The notes under the pieces are model-generated. The model had not been told where the DNA came from. It ran no database searches and saw only the letters and a list, made by a program, of their open reading frames with translations. Below, piece by piece: positions 49,609-57,423 of a stretch of DNA of 57,423 bases (its first letter is position 1; the number at the start of each line of letters is the position of its first letter). The DNA comes from JBGPHT01 sp041484525. GTDB lineage: Bacteria > Acidobacteriota > Terriglobia > Bryobacterales > Bryobacteraceae. The stretch is from NCBI GenBank assembly GCA_041484525.1, contig JBGPHT010000032.1:1-57423 (forward strand). Direction: 5' to 3'. A program made the translations under genes and the position numbers.

Positions 49609-50397
49609 ATGCGGAAATCGGTTGTCATCGATTACTTACCGGAAAGCGTGTGCCGTTACCGGCCAGGGTGGGCGATTGTCGCCGTGGATGTCATTCGCGC
49701 AACCACCACCGCGATCACGGCCGCGGCGACCGGCCGGCAGTGCTTTCCGGCTCCGACTATTGAGGCTGCTCTGACGATCGCTCAGGCCTTCAAGAACCCT
49801 CTCATCGCCGGTGAATCCAGCGGCAACATGCCGGTTGACTTCGAAATGGACAATAGCCCGGCCCAACTCGTCAGCCGCACCGATACACACCGGCCTCTCG
49901 TTCTGGTTTCCTCCTCCGGCACGAAAGTGATTCATGAAGCCGCTGGCTGCGAGGCCATCTACCTAAGCTGCTTTCGCAGTCACTCTGTCCTGCCTGGTTA
50001 CTTAGCCGAGCGTCACCCGCGCGTAGCCATCATCGGCGCGGGAAGCAAGGGGGAGTTTCGCGAAGAAGACCAGATGTGTTGCGCCTGGATCGCCGCCGGA
50101 TTGATGAGCAGAGGTTACACGCCCGAGAATCCGCAAACCGCGGCGATTGTCAGCCGCTGGCGCACGGCGCCGCCGGAGGCATGCCTCTGCAGCAACAGCG
50201 TCGAATTCCTGAGGCGGACTGGCCAACTCCGGGATCTCGACTTTATTCTGGGCCACATTGACGATCTGCGCTCCGTGTTCACGGTCCGCAACGGAGAGGT
50301 GAAGATGATCGCAGAGGAGCCGGCGGTTTCACCTCATTCCATTTTGACAGAGCGGGCGAGTTGCCGGCAACGGTCGCTGCGGAGTCCTGCGGCATGA
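49609..50397 (+). CDS. comB: 2-phosphosulfolactate phosphatase (ComB family)
   Basis: 262 residues; AAGGAGG precedes ATG 49609. ComB removes the phosphate from phosphosulfolactate to give 3-sulfolactate. Family motifs are well kept: IVAVDVIRATTTAITAAATGRQ (D-[VL]-RA-TT), GESSGNMPVDFEMDNSPAQL, VLVSSSGTKVIHEA, and VAIIGAGSKGEFREEDQMCCAWIAAGL. The last 50 residues show less conservation. Its stop overlaps the start of the ATP-grasp gene (ATGA), which suggests coupled translation. It is the strongest evidence that the trio handles sulfolactate. Confidence 0.85.
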   Translation: MRKSVVIDYLPESVCRYRPGWAIVAVDVIRATTTAITAAATGRQCFPAPTIEAALTIAQAFKNPLIAGESSGNMPVDFEMDNSPAQLVSRTDTHRPLVLVSSSGTKVIHEAAGCEAIYLSCFRSHSVLPGYLAERHPRVAIIGAGSKGEFREEDQMCCAWIAAGLMSRGYTPENPQTAAIVSRWRTAPPEACLCSNSVEFLRRTGQLRDLDFILGHIDDLRSVFTVRNGEVKMIAEEPAVSPHSILTERASCRQRSLRSPAA

Positions 50398-51662
50398 ATC
50401 AAGTAATGGACCATTCGACGCCAGTCGTGATGCTCCGGTCAGGACACCACGGAGGTCTGGGGATTTCGCGCAGCCTGGGCCGTCTGGGCATACCGGTGTA
50501 CAGCGTGGACACCGCCTTCTTCGAGCCGGCTTTCAGTTCCCGCTACTGCCGCGGCCGTTTTCCTCTGGATGTCGAGAGCGGTCCGCCGGATCAATCCGTC
50601 GCCGCTCTAATTGCCATCGGACACAAGCTGGGCGGCCGTCCGATTCTGATCCCTACGACGGACCAGGTGACCATGTGGGTCACTGAGCATGCCACGGTCC
50701 TGCGCGAAGTGTTCCGGTTCCCGTACCAGGATGACGATCTGGTTCGCGCGCTCTGCGACAAGGGCCGGATGAAAGAACTCGCACACCGCTGTGGGGTGCC
50801 TACGGCTCAATCGGTGGTTCCCCGGTCGAAAGAGGACATAGAGCGTTTTCTGGAAGCGGCAGCCTTTCCGGTCATGGTCAAGGCAACTGACACGGAGCGC
50901 TTGCGCCGCCGCACCGGCGGGACGAAATTCCTGATTGAGACGCACCGCGAACTACTGGAACTGTACGCCCGAGCCGCAGACAGCGAGAAACCAAACCTGT
51001 TGATTCAGGAATTCATCCCCGGCGAAGACTGGATGTTCGACGGCTATTTCGATCGGGATTCGCGATGTTTATTGGGCGTGACCGGCAAGAAGATTCGGCG
51101 TTTCCCGATGAACACCGGCGTGACCAGCCTGGGAGTCTGTCTACCCAATGAGACCGTCGAGAAGACGACCATTGCATTCATGCAAGCCATCGGATATCAG
51201 GGCATCCTCGATATCGGATATCGTTACGATAGCCGCAACGGACAATTCAAAGTTCTCGATGTGAACCCGCGGATTGGCTGCACTTTCCGTCTGTTTGCCG
51301 GCACCAACGGGTTGGACGTGGCGCGCGCGCTCTATCTGGACATGACCGGGCAGACGGTGCCTTCTGCCCGAGCCGCCGTCGGGCGGAAGTGGGTTGTGGA
51401 AGACTTCGATCTCTTCACGTCACTCCGCATGCTGCGAAATCGTACCCTGACGGTGAAGGAATGGGTGAGGTCTCTGCGCGGTGTTCAGGAGGCCGCGTGC
51501 TTTGCCCTCGACGATCCCCTGCCCTTCCTGTTGATGGGCGTGGCCGACTGCTGCGAGTTGTACCGCTGGACTCGCCGCCAGATGGCTACACGAAAACCAG
51601 AGCCGCCGAAGGTTCCCGTCACCGAAAAGCCAGGCGTGATCCCGGATTCAATTTATTCATAG
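50394..51662 (+). CDS. ATP-grasp carboxylate-amine ligase
   Basis: 422 residues. N-terminal pre-ATP-grasp domain VVMLRSGHHGGLGISRSLGRLGIPVYSVD, then FPVMVKATDTERLRRRTGGTKFLI (ATP-binding Lys and loop), LIQEFIPGEDWMFDGYFDRD and FKVLDVNPRIGCTFRLF (metal-binding Asp/Asn). The last 80 residues have no clear domain. ATP-grasp ligases of this type join a carboxylate to an amine or thiol through an acyl phosphate. Start ATG 50394 overlaps ComB's stop. The nearest carboxylate made in the operon would be sulfolactate and the nearest amine an amino sugar, hence a proposed sulfolactyl-amide ligase. It is the last gene of the operon. Confidence 0.9.
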   Translation: MNQVMDHSTPVVMLRSGHHGGLGISRSLGRLGIPVYSVDTAFFEPAFSSRYCRGRFPLDVESGPPDQSVAALIAIGHKLGGRPILIPTTDQVTMWVTEHATVLREVFRFPYQDDDLVRALCDKGRMKELAHRCGVPTAQSVVPRSKEDIERFLEAAAFPVMVKATDTERLRRRTGGTKFLIETHRELLELYARAADSEKPNLLIQEFIPGEDWMFDGYFDRDSRCLLGVTGKKIRRFPMNTGVTSLGVCLPNETVEKTTIAFMQAIGYQGILDIGYRYDSRNGQFKVLDVNPRIGCTFRLFAGTNGLDVARALYLDMTGQTVPSARAAVGRKWVVEDFDLFTSLRMLRNRTLTVKEWVRSLRGVQEAACFALDDPLPFLLMGVADCCELYRWTRRQMATRKPEPPKVPVTEKPGVIPDSIYS

Positions 51663-51742
51663 GACGCCCGACGGCCGCTTCAAATTGACGGCCAACGTGT
51701 TTTTTTACGCCAAAGCCGTCGCTCATCGCATCCATCAATCTC

Positions 51743-53026
51743 GTGCGGTCTTCGAACCCGGTGCGCCGTGCGTGTGGCCCGCGTCATCGCCGGACGTGGT
51801 GTCTATCGATAGGGATCTGGATCGCCGGCGCGGCGTTCGCGCAGAAGACGCTGACCTGGGAGGAAGCGAAGCGGGAACTCCAAGCCGCTAATCCGACGCT
51901 ACGCGCGGGGCAGATCGGCATCCAGGAATCCCGCGCCGATGAGATTACCGCATTCCTGCGCCCCAACCCTGACCTCACGCTATCGGTAGATCAGCTCAAT
52001 CCCTTCACTGGAAATCCCTATCGGCCGCTTACCGACGAGTTACCGCTCCTATCCGGCAGCTACTTAGTTGAGCGGCGGCACAAGCGCGACTTGCGCCGTG
52101 AGAGCGCCCAGAAGAATACTGCCGTCGCCGTTTCGCAACTGGCCGATCAGGAGCGGAGCCTGCTCTTCGATCTGCGCACGGCTTTCGTGCAGGTGCTCCA
52201 GCAGAAGGCCGTACTGGCGGTCACGCGCGACAACCTCAACTACCACGATCGCGTCCTCGAAGTCAGCCGCGATCGTTTGAAGGCCGGCGATATCGCACAG
52301 GTTGACCTCGACCGGTTGGAATTGCAGCGCGTGCAGTTCGAGACTGACGTGCAGACCGCATTGGTAAACCTGCGCACGGCTAAGATCCAGCTCAGGGCGC
52401 TGCTCAACGACCGCACCCCGGTGGACCAACTGGATGTGACTGGCTCGTTCGACTTCGCCGAAGTCCTGACTCCGCTCGAGGAATTCCGGCAGACGGCGTT
52501 CGACAATCGGGCGGATTTGCGGGCAGCGCTCGAAACCGTGGACAAGGCGAAGACCGACTACCGGCTGGCCGTAGCCAACGGCTCGACCGATCCGATCTTT
52601 GGCTGGGACTTGGGACGGGATCCACCAATTCGCGTTTTTTTCGGCGTCAGCGTCAGTATTCCGCTGCGCATTTTCGATCGGAACCAGGGCGAGAAGGCGC
52701 GGACTCAACTCGCCATCAAGCGCAACGAGCGCCTGGTGGAGGCCACTCGGGCGCAGGTGTTCAGCGATGTCGATTCAGCTTACGCCGCATTACAGAGTGA
52801 CCTGACTCTGCTGCGGCCTTACAAGGCGCGGTACCTGCAGCAGGCCGCGCGGGTGCGTGAGACCATTTCGTTTTCCTATCAGCGCGGCGCGTCTTCGCTG
52901 CTCGACTTCCTGCAAGCGCAGCAGGATTACCGTAACATCCAACTGAGTTATCTGAACCTGGTGGGGTCTTATCTGAACGCCGCCAACCAATTGAGTTTTG
53001 CGGTGGGACGTGAGGTCATTCCATGA
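51743..53026 (+). CDS. TolC-family outer membrane efflux protein (CzcC/CusC-like)
   Basis: 427 residues from a GTG at 51743; the N-terminus is uncertain, and the signal peptide (LSIGIWIAGAAFAQ) may start a few codons in. Two repeats of long helices plus strand pairs (LTWEEAKRELQAANPTLRAGQIG, then LRAALETVDKAKTDYRLAVANGSTDPIFGWDLG and ISFSYQRGASSLLDFLQAQQDYRNIQLSYLNLVGSYLNAANQLSFAVG) are typical of TolC/CzcC. It would be the outer channel of the pump encoded by the next two genes. The stop overlaps the adaptor start as ATGA. Confidence 0.88.
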   Translation: MRSSNPVRRACGPRHRRTWCLSIGIWIAGAAFAQKTLTWEEAKRELQAANPTLRAGQIGIQESRADEITAFLRPNPDLTLSVDQLNPFTGNPYRPLTDELPLLSGSYLVERRHKRDLRRESAQKNTAVAVSQLADQERSLLFDLRTAFVQVLQQKAVLAVTRDNLNYHDRVLEVSRDRLKAGDIAQVDLDRLELQRVQFETDVQTALVNLRTAKIQLRALLNDRTPVDQLDVTGSFDFAEVLTPLEEFRQTAFDNRADLRAALETVDKAKTDYRLAVANGSTDPIFGWDLGRDPPIRVFFGVSVSIPLRIFDRNQGEKARTQLAIKRNERLVEATRAQVFSDVDSAYAALQSDLTLLRPYKARYLQQAARVRETISFSYQRGASSLLDFLQAQQDYRNIQLSYLNLVGSYLNAANQLSFAVGREVIP

Positions 53027-54162
53027 AGCCGATGATTTTCGTGCAGGCCGGGCTGGCAGTTGCGCTGATGGTTCTCCCGGCGGGTTGTGAGCGAAAAGCG
53101 ACGGCGAAGAATCCCCGGCTCGAGGATCCGCCGCCGGCCGAGGTCGAGCACGACCTGGGGGGCAGCCTCGTGAAAGTGGATCATCCGGAGCGCTTCCCAG
53201 TGGCCACCGCCACTTCGCATGCCACCGCTCCGGAGTTGAATGTCACCGGCGTAGTCACCGCCGATATTGTGCGCAACGTGCCGGTAGTGTCGATGGCCTC
53301 CGGCCGGATCATCGAGATCCGGGCGCGCTTGGGCGATACCGTCAAACAGGGACAGCTCCTGATGCGGGTCCAAAGCACCGACGTTGCCGAGGCATTCTCG
53401 GATTACCGGCAAGCAGTTGCCGATGAGAGGCTGGCGGTCGCGCAGCTCGCACGTTCCAAGATTCTGTACGAAAAGGGCGCCATTGCCCAGAAGGATCTGG
53501 AGGTGGCGCAGGAGACCGAAGAGAAGGCCGACGTGGCCGTGGAAACCGCCATCGAACGACTTCACGTACTCGGGGCCGACAAGGATCATCCTACAGCCGT
53601 GATCGATGTACTTGCGCCTACTTCGGGTGTGATCACGGATCAGCAGGTTACCACCGCCTCGGGTACGCAAGGTCTGGGCTCGCCCAACGCGTTCACTATC
53701 TCCGACCTGTCCCGCGTCTGGATCCTCTGCGACGTGTACGAGAACGATCTGGCCTTTGTGCAAATCGGTGAGCTCGCCGACGTTCGTCTGAATGCCTACC
53801 CGAACATGGTTCTCAAGGGGAGAGTCAGCAATATCGGATACATACTCGATCCCAATATTCGTACTGCGAAGGTTCGTGTCGAAGTAGAGAATCCGGGGCT
53901 GATACGTCTCGGCATGTTTGTTCAGGCCAAGTTCCACGGCCAGCAGAAGGAGGTCCGCGGCGTAGTCCCAGCCTCCGCCATTTTGCACCTTCACGACCGG
54001 GATTGGGTCTATATCCCGCAAGGCAGTAATACGTTTCGTCGCGTGGAAGTACGGAGCGGGCCGATGGTCCCTCCGGACCGGCAGGAAATCGTATCCGGCA
54101 TCCGGCCCGGCGACCGTGTGGTTGCGAATGCGCTGCTCCTCGATAACACGACGGAGCGGTAA
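53023..54162 (+). CDS. RND efflux membrane-fusion adaptor (CzcB/CusB-like)
   Basis: 379 residues with a lipoprotein signal (MVLPAGC). The periplasmic adaptor pattern is present: a barrel-sandwich half ASGRIIEIRARLGDTVKQGQLLMRVQS, a hairpin of helices (EAFSDYRQAVADERLAVAQLARSKILYEKGAIAQKDLEVAQETEE), the second half VLAPTSGVITDQQVTTASGTQG, and a beta-barrel (VWILCDVYENDLAFVQIGELADVRLNAYPNMVLKGRVSNIGYILDPNIRTAKVRVEVENPG). It connects the inner pump to the TolC-type channel. It lacks the His-rich metal tail seen in some CzcB proteins. Confidence 0.9.
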   Translation: MKPMIFVQAGLAVALMVLPAGCERKATAKNPRLEDPPPAEVEHDLGGSLVKVDHPERFPVATATSHATAPELNVTGVVTADIVRNVPVVSMASGRIIEIRARLGDTVKQGQLLMRVQSTDVAEAFSDYRQAVADERLAVAQLARSKILYEKGAIAQKDLEVAQETEEKADVAVETAIERLHVLGADKDHPTAVIDVLAPTSGVITDQQVTTASGTQGLGSPNAFTISDLSRVWILCDVYENDLAFVQIGELADVRLNAYPNMVLKGRVSNIGYILDPNIRTAKVRVEVENPGLIRLGMFVQAKFHGQQKEVRGVVPASAILHLHDRDWVYIPQGSNTFRRVEVRSGPMVPPDRQEIVSGIRPGDRVVANALLLDNTTER

Positions 54163-54170
54163 CCGCATTT

Positions 54171-57100
54171 ATGATCCGCGCACTCGTCGATTTTGCCCTG
54201 AATAACCGATTCCTGATCCTGGCGGCCGCTGTCCTGCTGGTGATCTGGGGCGTGATCTCGTTTCACAACCTGCCGGTGGAAGCGTATCCGGACGTCGCCA
54301 ACAATTACGTACAGATCGTCACGCAGTGGCCGGGACGCGCCGCCGAAGAGGTGGAGCAGCAGGTGACGATCCCCATCGAAATCGTGGTAAACGGACTCCC
54401 CCACCTGGACCACCTGCGCTCTATCTCGATGTTCGGGCTCTCCAACCTGATATTGATTTTCGACGACGAGTCGGACAACAACTGGAACCGGCAAAAGGTG
54501 GCGGAGCGACTGGCGCAGGCCGAACTGCCGTCCGGCCTTGAGCCGGAGATCGGGACCGATTTCAGCCCCGTCGGGGAAATCTATTTTTACACGCTGAGAA
54601 GCACGAATCCGCAGTACGACCTGATGGAGCTGAAGACGCTGGATGACTGGGTAGTCCACAAGCAATTGTTCTCGGTACCTAACGTCGTCGACGTGGCCGG
54701 CTTAGGCGGCATCACCAAGGAATACCAGGTACGAATCGATCCCGATAAGCTCGTGTCTTACGGTCTCAGCCTGAGTCAGGTGGAAGAGCAGTTAGCCAGC
54801 AATAACAGTAATGCGGGCGGCAGCTTTGTGGAAGCCGGCCTTCAACAAGTCAACGTGCGCGTGGTCGGCCTGGTGCGAAATGTGGATGACATCCGCAAGA
54901 TCGTCATCAAGACCCAGAATGGAACACCGGTGCGTATCAGCGATGTCGCGACGGTCGAGCAGGGCACGAAGATCCGATTGGGCCGGGTGGGCAAGGCGAT
55001 TCACCTGTCAGACGGCAAGATCATCGATGATGACGACGTCGTCGAGAGCAGTGTGTTTCTGCGCAAAGGCGCGAACGCAGAACCCACACTGAAAGCCATT
55101 CACAAGAAGGTCAACGAGCTCAACGACCACGTTCTACCGCCGGGGGTCAAGATCGTGCCCTTTCTAGACCGGAGCGACCTGGTCCAATACACAACCCATA
55201 CAGTGCTTCGAAACCTGAGCGAAGGCTTTATCCTGGTGTCGATAATCCTTTTCCTGTTCCTGGGAAATGCTCGCAGTGCCCTGATCGTCGCTCTGACGAT
55301 TCCGTTCTCGCTGCTGTTTGCATCGATCTTCCTCGACCTTCGAAGGATTCCAGCCAATCTCCTGTCCCTGGGCGCCCTCGATTTCGGCATGGTAGTGGAT
55401 GGCGCGGTGGTGATGGTCGAGAACATCGTTCGTCATTTAAGCCGCCGGCAGAATGTGACGCAATCGATTCCCGACAGAATTCGCGCCGCCGTGCACGAAG
55501 TGCAAAGGCCTGTCTTCTACGCCATCACGATCATCATTACGGCCTATTTGCCTATCTTCACGCTGCAGCGAGTGGAAGGCCGGATTTTTCGGCCGATGGC
55601 CTGGACGGTAGCGTTTGCCCTCCTGGGTGCAATGGTGTTTTCGATGCTGGTCATACCGGTCCTGGCAAGCTTAATGTTCCGCAAGGAAATCCACGACTGG
55701 GAGAATCCGTTGCTTGGCTGGATTACCAGAGGGTATCGGAGTGCCGTAACCTGGACGGTGCATCATCGTTGGGCGATGGCCGGCGTGGCGGCAGGTGCAG
55801 TGTGTTGTAGTCTCTATTTGTTATCCAGCGGAGTGATCGGCTCGGAGTTTCTACCGCACCTTGACGAAGGCTCCATCTGGGCGTTCGGCACGGCCGCACC
55901 CAGCATCGGGCCGGCCGAAGGCACACGGGTGATGAATCGCGCGCGCATTGTTCTCGCCTCCTTCCCGGAAGTAAAGCAGGTGATCTCACGTGTCGGACGG
56001 CCGGATGACGGCCTCGACACCGCCGGCTTCGACAATACCGAGTACTTCGTCGATCTCAAGCCCAAAGAACAGTGGCGACCGGTGTTCCAGCAGGACAAGG
56101 ACGCATTGATCGCTGCTATGAATCGGCACCTGGAACAAATCCCGGGTGTGCTCTGGCATTTCACCCAGCCGATTGCGGACGAGATGGAAGAAGCGGAAAC
56201 CGGCGTTAAAGGACAGCTCGCCGTCAAGATTTATGGCGACGACCTGAAAATCCTGGAAGAGAAGGGCGCAGAGGTTGTCAGAGTGATGCGGCCGATTCCC
56301 GGAATCGACGACCTGGGAATGCTTCGTGTCACCGGCCAGCCCAATCTGAACCTGGCAGTGGACCGCGAGGCCGCAGCCCGTTTCCAGATTAACGTCGCGG
56401 ATGCGCAGAACGCCATCCAGACCGCCGTGGGTGGCAATGCCGTCACCGAGGTGCTGCAAGGCGAACAGCGCTACGCCCTGGTGGCGCGATATCTTCCCCG
56501 CTACCGCGATACCAGGGAGGCGATCGAAAACATCCGCCTGCTTTCGCCATCCGGAGAACGCGTCTCGTTGGCGCAGCTTTGTACGATCCGGTTGGTGGAC
56601 GGCGCCTCGACGCTCTATCGCGAAGCGAACGCACGCTACGTCGCCGTCAAGTACAGCGTGCGCGGCCGCGACCTAGGCAGCACGGTGGAGGAAGCTATCC
56701 ACAAGATCAGCCAGCAGGTGCAACTACCGCCCCTCTACCGTTTCGAATGGGCCGGCGAGTACGAGAGCCAGAAGCGCTCCGAAGCGCGCCTGCTGATTAT
56801 CGTGCCGCTGACAGTCTTTCTCATCTTCCTGATCATTTACGGCGCCTTCGGCTCCGCCAAGTGGGCTTGCCTGCACTTGGTCAACGTAGCAGTCGCGCGT
56901 GTCGGCGGTTTGCTGGCGCTGTACATCACGGGCACGCATTTCAGCGTGTCGTCAGGCGTTGGCTTCCTGGCTTTGTTCGGCGCTTCGGTTCAGACCGGCG
57001 TCATCATGGTGGAGTACATCAACCAATTGCGGGCGCGTGGATTCTCCGTTGAAAATGCCGCCATCGAAGGCGCCGTACGCAGACTCAGACCGATCATGAT

Positions 57101-57317
57101 GACCATGTTGGTGGCCACCCTGGGCCTGCTTCCCGCAGCGCTCTCCCATGCCATCGGATCGGATTCGCAGCGTCCCTTTGCCATTGTGATCGTTGGCGGA
57201 TTGATCGTGGACCTGATTATGAGCATTTTCCTGCTGCCTACCTTTTACGCCTGGTGGGCGCGGCCTACCGATCGTCTACCGGCTCTAGCAGCCTGTGGTA
57301 AAGGTGGGTTTTTCTGA
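54171..57317 (+). CDS. Heavy-metal RND efflux pump (CzcA/CusA-type)
   Basis: 1048 residues, full length for the HME-RND group (about 1,040-1,060), twelve membrane helices in two halves. The proton-relay helix in segment 4 reads DFGMVVDGAVVMVEN, with Asp, Asp and Glu in the HME pattern; the first periplasmic loop starts EAYPDVANNYVQIVTQWPGRAAEEVEQQVTIPIE. The loop near residues 220-560 has the porter domains. It works with the adaptor and channel genes upstream. The metal (Zn/Co/Cd versus Cu/Ag) cannot be told from this, and no metal sensor gene is seen. It ends 106 bases before the window's edge, where I see nothing recognisable. Confidence 0.93.
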   Translation: MIRALVDFALNNRFLILAAAVLLVIWGVISFHNLPVEAYPDVANNYVQIVTQWPGRAAEEVEQQVTIPIEIVVNGLPHLDHLRSISMFGLSNLILIFDDESDNNWNRQKVAERLAQAELPSGLEPEIGTDFSPVGEIYFYTLRSTNPQYDLMELKTLDDWVVHKQLFSVPNVVDVAGLGGITKEYQVRIDPDKLVSYGLSLSQVEEQLASNNSNAGGSFVEAGLQQVNVRVVGLVRNVDDIRKIVIKTQNGTPVRISDVATVEQGTKIRLGRVGKAIHLSDGKIIDDDDVVESSVFLRKGANAEPTLKAIHKKVNELNDHVLPPGVKIVPFLDRSDLVQYTTHTVLRNLSEGFILVSIILFLFLGNARSALIVALTIPFSLLFASIFLDLRRIPANLLSLGALDFGMVVDGAVVMVENIVRHLSRRQNVTQSIPDRIRAAVHEVQRPVFYAITIIITAYLPIFTLQRVEGRIFRPMAWTVAFALLGAMVFSMLVIPVLASLMFRKEIHDWENPLLGWITRGYRSAVTWTVHHRWAMAGVAAGAVCCSLYLLSSGVIGSEFLPHLDEGSIWAFGTAAPSIGPAEGTRVMNRARIVLASFPEVKQVISRVGRPDDGLDTAGFDNTEYFVDLKPKEQWRPVFQQDKDALIAAMNRHLEQIPGVLWHFTQPIADEMEEAETGVKGQLAVKIYGDDLKILEEKGAEVVRVMRPIPGIDDLGMLRVTGQPNLNLAVDREAAARFQINVADAQNAIQTAVGGNAVTEVLQGEQRYALVARYLPRYRDTREAIENIRLLSPSGERVSLAQLCTIRLVDGASTLYREANARYVAVKYSVRGRDLGSTVEEAIHKISQQVQLPPLYRFEWAGEYESQKRSEARLLIIVPLTVFLIFLIIYGAFGSAKWACLHLVNVAVARVGGLLALYITGTHFSVSSGVGFLALFGASVQTGVIMVEYINQLRARGFSVENAAIEGAVRRLRPIMMTMLVATLGLLPAALSHAIGSDSQRPFAIVIVGGLIVDLIMSIFLLPTFYAWWARPTDRLPALAACGKGGFF

Positions 57318-57423
57318 GCGAAGACCTTCGAAAAACGCGCACGAGGGGAGATGACTAAGTAACGTCACCACTCGTCAAAAGGTTACCGCTCGCTGCCGTC
57401 GTGCGATGTTAATTCCGAGGCCG

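Noticed and set aside
32926..57423. Metal-resistance island joining the multicopper oxidase and the CzcCBA pump
   Set aside because: The two are separated by the 17-kb exopolysaccharide operon, and no metal regulator or chaperone links them.
1..57423. tRNA genes, rRNA, CRISPR arrays, IS elements, integrases
   Set aside because: None could be supported by reading the sequence; no cloverleaf, spaced direct repeats or transposase was recognised.

Overview
The window looks like a chromosomal segment of an acidobacterium of the Solibacter/Bryobacter type. This is inferred from the high GC content, large membrane Ser/Thr kinases with TolB-type propellers (one with a winged-helix DNA-binding front), Tat-exported amidase and Gfo/Idh/MocA enzymes, and a HEIGHLLLG-type secreted metalloprotease. 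No rRNA, tRNA, CRISPR array, IS element or prophage was recognised.

Layout. 1-9727: the 3' part of an ABC-F ATPase, a small MerT/MerC-like membrane gene with a broken thioredoxin-like partner, a Tat amidase, a 75-bp perfect-armed palindrome, an FAD amine-oxidase/desaturase-like enzyme, then a forward run of CDP-alcohol phosphatidyltransferase, small membrane protein, YdcF protein and ABC exporter, and a YdeI-family protein. 9779-15307: two receptor-like Ser/Thr kinases flanking a small secreted metalloprotease. 15311-23607 (minus strand): a histidine operon, hisI-G-D-C-[HAD phosphatase]-B-H-F-A, followed after 5 nt by a Gfo/Idh oxidoreductase. Seven of the eight his junctions overlap by four bases (ATGA or GTGA). 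It is preceded by a clear attenuator: a 22-residue leader peptide with five consecutive histidines, a terminator, and a possible antiterminator pairing. hisE is not present, and the HAD protein is a good candidate for the otherwise missing histidinol-phosphate phosphatase. 23759-28832: a TPR protein, a GT4 glycosyltransferase and two pseudokinases that consist only of a C-lobe. One pseudokinase carries an 18-residue tandem repeat; the other is split by a frameshift and ends in a zinc ribbon. 28999-34368: RsgA, a LolA-like protein, PPK2, a Kbp-like BON/LysM protein and a Tat multicopper oxidase.

34402-51662 is a single-direction 17-kb exopolysaccharide operon. A NusG-type antiterminator is followed by Wzz/tyrosine kinase, Wzx flippase, Wzy/ligase, one GT4 transferase, a GNAT, the initiating sugar-phosphate transferase, a DegT aminotransferase and a FlaA1/CapD-type dehydratase. 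A second block holds a BioF2/FemAB-like acyltransferase, a second DegT protein, a deacetylase-like protein, ComA-like and ComB-like proteins (phosphosulfolactate synthase and phosphatase) and an ATP-grasp ligase. This last trio is the most interesting content: it could make 3-sulfolactate and join it by an amide bond to an amino sugar, giving a sulfonated polysaccharide. The final 5.6 kb encode a CzcCBA/CusCBA-type heavy-metal efflux system.

A recurrent feature is a -10 hexamer only 6-12 bases from the start codon (his leader, the small ORF before the TPR gene, the second pseudokinase, the first kinase), which suggests leaderless or near-leaderless transcripts.
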